Source: Arthrobacter pascens
GTDB lineage: Bacteria; Actinomycetota; Actinomycetes; Actinomycetales; Micrococcaceae
Direction: 5' to 3'
NCBI RefSeq assembly: GCF_017052465.1
Contig: NZ_JAFHKT010000143.1
Coordinates: 62,001 to 126,000 of the forward strand
DNA length: 64,000 nucleotides
The notes under the pieces are model-generated. The model did not search any database. It was not told the DNA's origin and saw only the letters and a program-made list of their open reading frames with translations. Shown in pieces: positions 8,720 through 15,614 of this stretch. How positions within the stretch are numbered: the first letter of the stretch is position 1; every line of letters starts with the position of its first letter. The position numbers and the translations under genes are program-made.

Positions 8720-9049
8720 TCAGTCCTCATCAAGTACGGCGCTCAGGCGGACCCGGCGCTTCGGTGCCTCTTCCTTCGGGACCGTGCCCACAATGCCGGC
8801 GGTGTTGTCCGGCACCTCAAACACAATCAGGGGCTCGCCGACATTGATCTTGTCGCCGGGCCCGCCGTGGATACGCACCACCTTACCCGCCTGCGGGCTG
8901 GGCAATTCAACAGCGGATTTCGTGGTTTCCACCTCGACGAGAGGCTGGTTGCGCTCCACCTGGTCGCCGGGCGCGACGAGCCATTCCAGGACGGTCGCCT
9001 CGATGAGGCCTTCGCCGAGGTCCGGCAGCGGGAAGGAAATTTCAGCCAC
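8720..9049 (-). CDS. Stand-alone lipoyl-domain protein (E2 swinging arm)
   Basis: GTG 9049 overlaps the E1 beta stop by 8 bases and follows TTGGAG in that gene, giving 109 residues. Residues 1-80 are one lipoyl/biotinyl domain: FPLPDLGEGLIEATV, then VEVETTKSA with the likely lipoylated Lys44. About 30 residues of tail follow, ending in an acidic cluster. There is no peripheral-subunit-binding domain and no HxxxD acyltransferase domain, both present in normal E2 proteins. The function is to carry the acyl intermediate made by the E1 genes upstream. The missing catalytic half is most likely the next gene. Confidence 0.85.
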   Translation of the reverse strand: MAEISFPLPDLGEGLIEATVLEWLVAPGDQVERNQPLVEVETTKSAVELPSPQAGKVVRIHGGPGDKINVGEPLIVFEVPDNTAGIVGTVPKEEAPKRRVRLSAVLDED

Positions 9050-10160
9050 GGCGGTACTCCAATACTCGCTGGATGCCGAACAGAATCCGGTCAATGTTGG
9101 GAATGTACTCGTCCTCCAGATCCCCGGACGGATACGGAACGTCGAATCCCGTCACCCGCTCCACGGGGGCCTTGAGCGTGTCGAAGCACCCCTGCGTGAT
9201 CAGCTGGGCCACCTCTGCGCCCAGCCCTGAAGTCAGCGGCGCCTCATGGACGACGACGGCGCGCCGCGTCTTGCGCACGGACGCCACCAGCGCCTCGGCG
9301 TCGATCGGCTTGAGCCAGCGCAGGTCCAGGACCTCGACGTCGATGCCGTCTTCGGCGGCGAGGTCCGCCACCTGCAGGCAGCGGGCCACCATCGCGCCCC
9401 AGGCCACGAGCGTGATGTGGCGCCCGTGCCGCATGACCTTCGCGCCGGTGGGCGGACCGGCGTCGGGGGTGTCGGCAGCACGCAGATCCACGTCGCCCTT
9501 CTGCCAGTAGCGCGACTTCGGTTCCATGAAGATCACCGGGTCGGGCCGGGTGGCGGCGTACTTGAGCAGGTGGTAGGCCTCGTGCGGGTTCGACGGCGAG
9601 ACAACCTTCAGGCCCGGCACGTGGGCGAAGAGCGCCTCGAGGCTTTCGCTGTGGTGTTCGGGGGCGCGGATGCCGCCAAAACTGGGAACACGCAGTGTGA
9701 TGGGCATCGGCAAGGCGCCGCGGCTGCGGTAGTTCATCCTGGCCATCTGGCAGACGATCTGGTTGATGGCGGGATAGGCGAAGCCGTCGAACTGGACCTC
9801 CGGGATGGGGTGGAAGCCGGCCATGGCGAGGCCGACGGACATGCCGAGGATGCCGGACTCCGCGAGCGGGGTGTCGAAGACACGGCTTGCGCCGTGTTTT
9901 GCCTGCAGCCCGTCGGTGATGCGGAAAACGCCGCCGAGCCGGCCGCAGTCCTCGCCGAAAATCACGGCCCGGGGGTTCTCCGCCAGGACCTCGTCGAGGG
10001 CACGGTTCAGCGCCTGCTGCATGGAGAGCGTGACCGTGTGGCTGCCTGCGGGCGCCTCCGGATCCGGCGATGGAGCGTCCGGTGATTGAGCCTCCGGTGA
10101 TTTCGCGTCCGGTGATTGAGCCTGTCGAAATCCCGTCATGGTTCCTGCGCTCCTAGACAT
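9042..10160 (-). CDS. 2-oxoacid (acetoin/pyruvate-type) dehydrogenase E1 beta subunit
   Basis: 372 residues, overlapping the E1 alpha stop by 8 bases. The transketolase-like core starts near residue 41 (SMQQALNRALDEVL) and contains FGEDCGRLGGVF, FDTPLAESGILGMSVGLAMAG, RAPEHHSESLEALFAHVPGL and, at the C-terminus, VHEAPLTSGLGAEVAQLI; these are E1 beta hallmarks. Residues 10-35 are an unusual low-complexity insert with four QSPDA-like pentapeptides, encoded by 15-nt repeats. A shorter form starting at Met47 is possible, but coupling to E1 alpha favours the long start. With E1 alpha it decarboxylates a 2-oxoacid or cleaves acetoin using thiamine diphosphate. Confidence 0.87.
   Translation of the reverse strand: MSRSAGTMTGFRQAQSPDAKSPEAQSPDAPSPDPEAPAGSHTVTLSMQQALNRALDEVLAENPRAVIFGEDCGRLGGVFRITDGLQAKHGASRVFDTPLAESGILGMSVGLAMAGFHPIPEVQFDGFAYPAINQIVCQMARMNYRSRGALPMPITLRVPSFGGIRAPEHHSESLEALFAHVPGLKVVSPSNPHEAYHLLKYAATRPDPVIFMEPKSRYWQKGDVDLRAADTPDAGPPTGAKVMRHGRHITLVAWGAMVARCLQVADLAAEDGIDVEVLDLRWLKPIDAEALVASVRKTRRAVVVHEAPLTSGLGAEVAQLITQGCFDTLKAPVERVTGFDVPYPSGDLEDEYIPNIDRILFGIQRVLEYRRG
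10062..10130 (-). repeat. 15-nt tandem repeats and a dispersed-type repeat inside E1 beta
   Basis: In the 5' coding region the unit encoding (Q/K/P)SP(D/E)(A/P) recurs four times (10062-10118). Plus-strand GGTGATTGAGCCT occurs at 10081 and 10111. The segment at 10111-10130, ggtgattgagcctgtcgaaa, resembles TTTCGACAGGCTCAA-type dispersed repeats that I recall from Arthrobacter and Microbacterium genomes. That link is from memory. Confidence 0.55.
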
Positions 10161-11190
10161 GTTCTGACTCCTCGCGCCACGAGGCGGACTGGGACTGCAG
10201 TGCCGGCGTTGTTTCCTGGAATACGAGGTCGAACATCTCGCTGCCGGGCCGCGGACCGAGCGCTTCGAGTCCCTCGCGGACCATTTCCGCTTCGGCGGCG
10301 GCGGAGGCTTCCGCCCGGGCGAAGAACGCTTCGTCCGCGAGGCCGGCGCTCAGCAGTTGCTGACGGAACCGGCGCAGCGGGTCCTCGCCGGCGCCGTCGC
10401 GTTCCTCGTCCAGTGAGCGGTAGCGTCCCGGATCGTCTGATGTGGAGTGCGGCCCCCGGCGGTAGGTCATGGCCTCGATGATCACCGGTCCGTTCCCGGA
10501 CCGGCAGTGGACGAAGGCGCGACGGGTTGCTTCCAGGACGGCGAGGACGTCGTTGCCGTCCACCTGCAGGGCCGGAATGCCGTAGCCGGCGCCACGGGCG
10601 GCAACCGAGCCGCCCGCCACCTGGCGCTCGGTGGGCACGGAGATGGCCCAGCCGTTGTTCTGGACGAAGAACACCACGGGGGCCTTCATCACCGCCGCGA
10701 AGTTCATCGCCTCGTGGACGTCGCCCTGCGACGATGCGCCGTCACCCAGGTATGTCATCGCCACGGCGTCGCTGCCGTCCAGGGTCTGGCCGTGGGCCCA
10801 GCCCACCGCGTGCAGCACTGAGCCGGCCACGACAGCCTGGATCGGGGCGAGGCGCGATGTCTTGGGATCGTACAGTCCGCCATGCCAGGTGGCCTTGTGG
10901 GTGGACATGTACTCCACCATGTCCACGCCCATGGCTCGGGCCACGCCCATCTCGCGGTACGTGGGAAAGACGAAGTCCCGCGAGGTGTCAACGGCGTACC
11001 CGCTGCCTACCTGGGCAGCTTCCTGGCCCAGCTCGGGGGCATAGCCGGGGATGACCCCCTGGCGCTGCCAGGCGACGGCCGAGGCATCGAGGCGGCGGAC
11101 CGCGGCCATGAGCGAGTACAGCTCGCGCAGCTCGTCGGGGGTGGGCGGGGCGGCGGCAGTGCCGTCATCCGGAAGCGGCAAAGTGTCCAT
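10153..11190 (-). CDS. 2-oxoacid dehydrogenase E1 alpha subunit
   Basis: ATG 11190 is preferred to an in-frame start at 11226 because family similarity begins just after it (345 residues). The thiamine-diphosphate motif GDGASSQGDVHEAMNFAAVMKA ends in VQNN as in PdhA/AcoA/BkdA proteins, and YRRGPHSTSDDPGRYR is the phosphorylation-loop region. It is the first gene of a four-gene minus-strand operon whose members overlap or nearly touch. Sequence alone does not separate pyruvate, branched-chain and acetoin enzymes. The AcoC-like split E2 favours acetoin; the neighbouring Lrp regulator and amino-acid permease would suit a branched-chain oxoacid. No E3 gene is nearby. Confidence 0.87.
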   Translation of the reverse strand: MDTLPLPDDGTAAAPPTPDELRELYSLMAAVRRLDASAVAWQRQGVIPGYAPELGQEAAQVGSGYAVDTSRDFVFPTYREMGVARAMGVDMVEYMSTHKATWHGGLYDPKTSRLAPIQAVVAGSVLHAVGWAHGQTLDGSDAVAMTYLGDGASSQGDVHEAMNFAAVMKAPVVFFVQNNGWAISVPTERQVAGGSVAARGAGYGIPALQVDGNDVLAVLEATRRAFVHCRSGNGPVIIEAMTYRRGPHSTSDDPGRYRSLDEERDGAGEDPLRRFRQQLLSAGLADEAFFARAEASAAAEAEMVREGLEALGPRPGSEMFDLVFQETTPALQSQSASWREESEHV

Positions 11191-11271
11191 GGCTGTGACC
11201 CTAGTCACCGCCCCGGTGGCCGGCAATCAGCAGGTTGCGGGCCGATCAGACTGTGAGGACTGCGCAGCAAA

Positions 11272-11312
11272 ACGCCGGCCGTACTGCACAAATTGTGCAG
11301 TACGGCCGGCGT
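11272..11312 (-). terminator. Perfect 20-bp inverted repeat, terminator of the permease gene
   Basis: Arms 11272-11291 and 11293-11312 are exact complements around a single A. On the minus strand the stem is followed by GTTTTGC, a short T-run, fitting an intrinsic terminator after the permease stop at 11324. The tip contains TGCACAAATTGTGCA, a perfect palindrome that shares CAAATTGTGCAG with the permease/Lrp intergenic region. Confidence 0.75.
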
Positions 11313-11323
11313 CCTCCCGCTGG

Positions 11324-12781
11324 CTACTTGGGCGCGCGGGCAGCCGAGGAGCCGCGTGATCCTTCATCCGCCGCGTCCGCTTCCGGATCGGCGGAGGTTG
11401 CTGCGGACCTGGCACCGGACCTGGCAGCGAACCTGGCCCCGAAGCGGCAGGCCGCGGCGATGCCGGCGATCAGCAGAATGGTGCTGATCAGCTGGATCCG
11501 GCTGCTCTCCGCGCTGAAGCCCACGGCGAACACCAGCCCAAGGAGCACCAGCCCGAAAACTGTGAGGGCCGGGAAACCCTTCATGCGCAGGGGCAGGGGA
11601 GTGCCGTCCCGGTCGGCCCGCCGGCGCAGGATCAGCTGGGAGACCAGGGCTGAGCCCCAGACCACCAGGCATGTCGAGCCGACCAGCTGGAACAGTGCGG
11701 GCAGGATCCGTTCGGGGAACAGCAGTTCGAGGACAGTGGCAATGAATCCGAACGCTACGGAGACGCCGACGGCAAGCACCGGCACCTGGGCGCTGCTGAG
11801 GCTGGACAGGAAACGGGGTGCCTCGCGGCGCTGGGACAGCGAGTACACCATGCGGGAGGCGCCGTAGAGGTTGGCATTGAGTGCGGAAAGAAGGGCGACG
11901 ACGGCGACCAGCGTTATGGCTGTAGCGGCGCCGGGAATGCGGGCCGCGTCCAGGACTCCGGCGAACGGCGAGGCGAGGGCCTCGGAGGTGGCCGGGAGGA
12001 CCGCCGCAATGACGAACACCGATCCGATGTAGAAGACCAGGATGCGCCAGACGACGGTCCGGATGGCCTGGGCCACGCTGCGCTCGGGGTTTTCCGTCTC
12101 CGCCGCGGCGACGCTGACGATTTCCGTTCCGCCGAAGGCGAAGATCACCACGAACAGGGCCGTCGCAATGCCGCCGAGTCCGGCCGGCGCGAAATCGGAC
12201 GTGACGTTGGCCAGGCCGGGGGAGGCGACGTCCGGCAGGATTCCCAGGAGCAGTGCGGCGCCAATGGCCAGGAACAGCACGATGGCCGCGACCTTGAGGA
12301 TGGCGAACCAGAACTCGAACTCGCCGAAGTTCTTTACCCCGGCCAGGTTGATGGCCGTGAACACCACCATGAAGGTGAGCGCCAGGGCCCAGACGGGAAT
12401 GACGGGCCAGACCGAGAACAACAGCCCGGCCGCGCCGAGGGCTTCCGCGGCGATGACCACCACGAGCTGCAGCCACCAGAGCCAGCCCACGGTGGCCCCG
12501 GCGGTCTTGCCCATGGCCTTCTCGGCATAGACGGAGAACGCTCCGCTGTTGGGGTTGGCTGCGGCCATTTCGCCCAGCGCCCACATGACCAGGATGATCA
12601 GCGTGCCGGCGACCAGGTAGGAGAGCAGGACCGCCGGGCCGGCGGCCTGGATACCGGCCCCTGACCCGAGGAACAGGCCGGCGCCTATCGCGCTGCCCAG
12701 TCCCATCATCGTCAGCTGGCGGGGTTTCATGCTGTGGCCGAGTTCTCCTGCCGGACGCTCCGCCGTGGACTTCATTGTCAT
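11324..12781 (-). CDS. APC-family amino-acid permease (GabP/AnsP-like)
   Basis: ATG 12781 follows AAGAAGG and gives 485 residues; longer frames upstream lack family similarity. The N-terminal KPRQLTMMGLGSAIGAGLFLGSG is the classic TM1 signature of amino-acid permeases (AAT/GABA group), followed by about 12 helices and a basic/Asp tail. It likely imports a neutral amino acid or GABA by proton symport. It is divergent from an Lrp/AsnC regulator, the usual partner and probable controller. A hairpin (AAAGGGGCCC with GGGACCTTTT, 12809-12832) lies in its leader. Confidence 0.87.
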   Translation of the reverse strand: MTMKSTAERPAGELGHSMKPRQLTMMGLGSAIGAGLFLGSGAGIQAAGPAVLLSYLVAGTLIILVMWALGEMAAANPNSGAFSVYAEKAMGKTAGATVGWLWWLQLVVVIAAEALGAAGLLFSVWPVIPVWALALTFMVVFTAINLAGVKNFGEFEFWFAILKVAAIVLFLAIGAALLLGILPDVASPGLANVTSDFAPAGLGGIATALFVVIFAFGGTEIVSVAAAETENPERSVAQAIRTVVWRILVFYIGSVFVIAAVLPATSEALASPFAGVLDAARIPGAATAITLVAVVALLSALNANLYGASRMVYSLSQRREAPRFLSSLSSAQVPVLAVGVSVAFGFIATVLELLFPERILPALFQLVGSTCLVVWGSALVSQLILRRRADRDGTPLPLRMKGFPALTVFGLVLLGLVFAVGFSAESSRIQLISTILLIAGIAAACRFGARFAARSGARSAATSADPEADAADEGSRGSSAARAPK

Positions 12782-12884
12782 GCCTGCGTACCTTCTTGGG
12801 GTCGGTGGAAAGGGGCCCTTTTGGGACCTTTTGAATTTACCGCCTTGTGGCCGCCGCCACGGCATCAGCGTGTGAGACCATGGA

Positions 12885-12897
12885 TGCAAATTGTGCA
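12885..12897. promoter_or_regulatory. Candidate Lrp-type operator
   Basis: TGCAAATTGTGCA is an imperfect 13-bp palindrome in the 176-bp region between the divergent permease and Lrp-family genes. AT-rich centre with TGCA ends is plausible for an Lrp/AsnC site, but nothing else supports it. Confidence 0.35.
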
Positions 12898-12957
12898 GGG
12901 CGCGTGCCGGAACAGCTCCATTTTGCCTTGCCGGTAATGCGAAGGTGGGGAAGACTG

Positions 12958-13437
12958 ATGATGGTCGACGGGCTGGACGCCAAAATTGTCCGATTCTTTA
13001 CCGATGCACCGCGGTCCTCTGTGCTCGAAGCCTCCCGGGTGCTCAAGGTCGCCCGCGCCACCGTGCAGTCTCGGCTGGACCGCATGACCGAAGGCGGCGT
13101 GATCGGATCGTGGGTGCCGCATCCGGACCCCTCCCATTTCGGCTTTCCGGTGGTGGCCTTCTGCTCGCTGACCATCAACCAGGACCTGGGGCACGACGCC
13201 GTGGTCGAGGCGCTCGCGGAGATTCCGGAGCTGATCGAGATCCACACGGTGTCCGGCAGTTCGGACCTGATGGCCCGCATCGCCGCCCGCTCCAACCCGG
13301 ACCTGCAGCGCGTGCTCGACGCCATGATTGCCACGAAGACCGTGCTGCGCTCCTCGTCGGTGATCGTGCTCAACACCCATTTCCAGGGCAGGACACTGCC
13401 CCTGCTGGAAGCCGAGGCTGCCCGCACCCGCCGGTAG
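12958..13437 (+). CDS. Lrp/AsnC-family transcriptional regulator
   Basis: Start at ATG 12958 after GGTGGGGAAG gives 159 residues, normal for the family; ATG 12937 and 12961 are alternatives. N-terminal HTH: LDAKIVRFFTDAPRSSVLEASRVLKVARATVQSRLDRM. The C-terminal RAM domain begins at FPVVAFCSLTINQ and includes the effector-loop region EIHTVSGSSDLMARIAARS. Lrp regulators bind amino acids and usually control a neighbouring transport or catabolic gene, here the divergent permease. Confidence 0.87.
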   Translation: MMVDGLDAKIVRFFTDAPRSSVLEASRVLKVARATVQSRLDRMTEGGVIGSWVPHPDPSHFGFPVVAFCSLTINQDLGHDAVVEALAEIPELIEIHTVSGSSDLMARIAARSNPDLQRVLDAMIATKTVLRSSSVIVLNTHFQGRTLPLLEAEAARTRR

Positions 13438-13472
13438 CCGCAGCGCGTCAGCGGAAGGCTGCAAGAAACATT

Positions 13473-13525
13473 TTGTCTGGCGCCGGTTGAGCCGTAGAAT
13501 CAGTTTTAGTCATTGTGACTATAAC
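13473..13525 (+). promoter_or_regulatory. Promoter of the NAD operon with overlapping NrtR-type operator
   Basis: TTGTCT (13473-13478) and TAGAAT (13495-13500), spaced 16 bp, form a good promoter with its start near 13507. Exactly there lies the palindrome TAGTCA-TTG-TGACTA (13507-13521), which extends with one mismatched pair each side to 13503-13525. A symmetric site on the start point upstream of nrtR is what an autoregulating NAD repressor would use. Confidence 0.7.
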
Positions 13526-13578
13526 TAGCGCGGCGGTCAGCAGGACCCCGCAGGACGCAGCGAAGCGGGTGAAAAACC

Positions 13579-14289
13579 GTGTACACCACCTCAGCGAATG
13601 TTGCCGAGCGCCAGACCGCTCCGCCGTCGTTGGCCATCTCCACGGTGATCTTCGCGCTCCGCCCCAGCGAAGCCTCCGGCCGTCCCACTCTCTGGCTCCC
13701 GCTGGTGCGCCGCATCCGGGAACCGTTCAAGGGCCTCTGGGCCCTTCCCGGCGGCCCCCTCACGCACTCCGAGTCGCTGCCGGACGCCGCCTCACGGAAT
13801 CTCCGCGAAACCACAGGCCTGGCGCCCAGTTACCTTGAGCAGCTGTACGCGTTCGGCGGCCTGCACCGCTCGCCGACCCAGCGCGTGGTGTCCATTGTCT
13901 ACTGGGCCCTGGTCCAGCCCACCGAGGCCGCGCTTGCCGATGAATCCGAGAATGTCAGGTGGTTCCGGGCGGACAAGCTGGGGGATCTGGCCTTCGACCA
14001 CAACGCAATTGTCGATTACGCGCTCTGGCGGCTGCGGAACAAGCTGGCCTACGGCTCGATCGCCTATCACTTCCTGGGTGAGTACTTCACCCTCGCCCAG
14101 GTCCGGGAGGTCTACGAAGCCGTCCTGGACACCCACCTGGACCCGGCCAACTTCCGCCGCCACATCAAAGCCACGCCGGAAATTGAAGAAACCGGTGAAT
14201 ACCTCCAGGGCGGCAAACACCGCCCGCCACGCCTCTACCGATTTACCGGCCGCCCCGGCCTTGACCCAGATAACAGGAGCACCCCATGA
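13579..14289 (+). CDS. nrtR: NrtR, Nudix-related NAD biosynthesis repressor
   Basis: 236 residues from GTG 13579 (weak ribosome site; start provisional). Residues 15-150 form a Nudix domain, but the Nudix box is degenerate: G-x5-E is kept (GPLTHSE), whereas the REUxEE core reads RNLRETTG, so two catalytic acidic positions are lost. Residues 155-225 hold the NrtR-type winged helix (FTLAQVREVYEAVLDTHLDPANFRR). NrtR proteins bind ADP-ribose and repress NAD genes. It starts the nadABC operon and overlaps nadA by ATGA. The damaged box agrees with a sensor rather than a hydrolase. Confidence 0.88.
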   Translation: MYTTSANVAERQTAPPSLAISTVIFALRPSEASGRPTLWLPLVRRIREPFKGLWALPGGPLTHSESLPDAASRNLRETTGLAPSYLEQLYAFGGLHRSPTQRVVSIVYWALVQPTEAALADESENVRWFRADKLGDLAFDHNAIVDYALWRLRNKLAYGSIAYHFLGEYFTLAQVREVYEAVLDTHLDPANFRRHIKATPEIEETGEYLQGGKHRPPRLYRFTGRPGLDPDNRSTP

Positions 14290-15596
14290 GCAGCGTCAAC
14301 ACAGCCATCCAGCTGATCACGCGTGAACAGGCCGAGAAGGGCGCCGCGGCGGCCGCCGGCAGCACGTGCAGCCCGGCACTGGCCAAGGGCCCTTGGGACT
14401 ACGACCTCGCCGAAGCCCTGGCCGGCACCCCGGCCTACGGTCCGGGAGCCTCCAGCGCCGACGTGGCGCCGCCGTCAACGCCGCGGCAGGGCCAGCTCCC
14501 CGAGGAATACAAGCTCGCCTCCGACGCCGAGCTCGCCGCCCGGATCCGCGCGGCCAAGGCCACCCTCGGCGACCGCGCCGTGATCCTGGGGCACTTCTAC
14601 CAGCGCGACGAAGTGGTGCAGTACGCCGACTTCGTGGGCGACTCCTTCCAGCTGGCCAACGCCGCCCTCACCAGGCCCGACGCCGAGGCCATCGTGTTCT
14701 GCGGCGTGCACTTCATGGCGGAGACCGCCGACACCCTGTCGAGGCCGGAACAGGCCGTCATCCTGCCCAACCTTGCCGCCGGCTGCTCCATGGCGGACAT
14801 GGCCGACGCCGATTCCGTGGAGGAGTGCTGGGAACAGCTGGAGGAGATCTTCGGCACCGAGCCCGACGCCGAGGGCCGCGTTCCGGTCATCCCCGTCACC
14901 TACATGAACTCGTCGGCCGCGCTGAAAGCCTTCTGCGGCAAGCACGGCGGCATCGTCTGCACCTCCTCCAACGCCAAAACGGTCCTGGAGTGGGCCTTCG
15001 AGCGCGGCCAGCGCGTGCTCTTCTTCCCGGACCAGCATCTGGGCCGCAACACCGCCAAGGCGCTGGGCGTGCCGCTGGAACAGATGCCCATGTGGAACCC
15101 GCGCAAGGAGCTCGGCGGCAACGACGAGCAGGCGCTGCTCGACTCGCGCGTGATCCTCTGGCACGGGTTCTGCTCGGTGCACAAGCGCTTCACGGTGGCG
15201 CAGATCGAGAAGGCCCGCGCCGACTTCCCCGGCGTCAACGTGATTGTCCACCCCGAGTGCCCCATGGAGGTGGTGGATGCAGCCGATTCTGCCGGATCCA
15301 CGGACTTCATCCAGAAGGCCATCGCGGCAGCCGAGGAACCGACAGTGTTCGCGATCGGCACCGAGATCAACATGGTGAACCGGCTCGCGGCCCAGTACCC
15401 GCAGCACACCATCTTCTGCCTGGACCCCGTGATCTGCCCGTGCTCCACCATGTACCGGATCCACCCCGGCTACCTGGCCTGGGTGCTGGAGGAACTCGTT
15501 GCAGGCCGTGTGGTCAACCGCATCACGGTGGATGACGCCGTACAGGAAAACGCCAGGACCGCGCTCGAGCGCATGCTGGCCGCCAAGCCCCAATAA
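14286..15596 (+). CDS. nadA: Quinolinate synthase
   Basis: 436 residues; ATG 14286 overlaps the nrtR stop. It condenses iminoaspartate with dihydroxyacetone phosphate to quinolinate using a [4Fe-4S] cluster. Visible family blocks are ILGHFYQRDEVVQYADFVGDS, FCGVHFMAETAD, NLAAGCSMADMA, VHPECPMEV and ICPCSTMYRIHP; the conserved cysteines among these are the cluster-ligand candidates. An N-terminal ~75-residue Ala/Pro-rich extension precedes the core, as in actinobacterial NadA. It works directly with NadB encoded next. Confidence 0.95.
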   Translation: MSSVNTAIQLITREQAEKGAAAAAGSTCSPALAKGPWDYDLAEALAGTPAYGPGASSADVAPPSTPRQGQLPEEYKLASDAELAARIRAAKATLGDRAVILGHFYQRDEVVQYADFVGDSFQLANAALTRPDAEAIVFCGVHFMAETADTLSRPEQAVILPNLAAGCSMADMADADSVEECWEQLEEIFGTEPDAEGRVPVIPVTYMNSSAALKAFCGKHGGIVCTSSNAKTVLEWAFERGQRVLFFPDQHLGRNTAKALGVPLEQMPMWNPRKELGGNDEQALLDSRVILWHGFCSVHKRFTVAQIEKARADFPGVNVIVHPECPMEVVDAADSAGSTDFIQKAIAAAEEPTVFAIGTEINMVNRLAAQYPQHTIFCLDPVICPCSTMYRIHPGYLAWVLEELVAGRVVNRITVDDAVQENARTALERMLAAKPQ

Positions 15597-15614
15597 CCCC
15601 GAAGCGAGGCACGG

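Noticed and set aside
14475..15593. Long minus-strand frame opposite nadA (372 codons)
   Set aside because: Complete, conserved NadA motifs on the plus strand; the antisense frame has biased His/Gly/Val composition and no family match.
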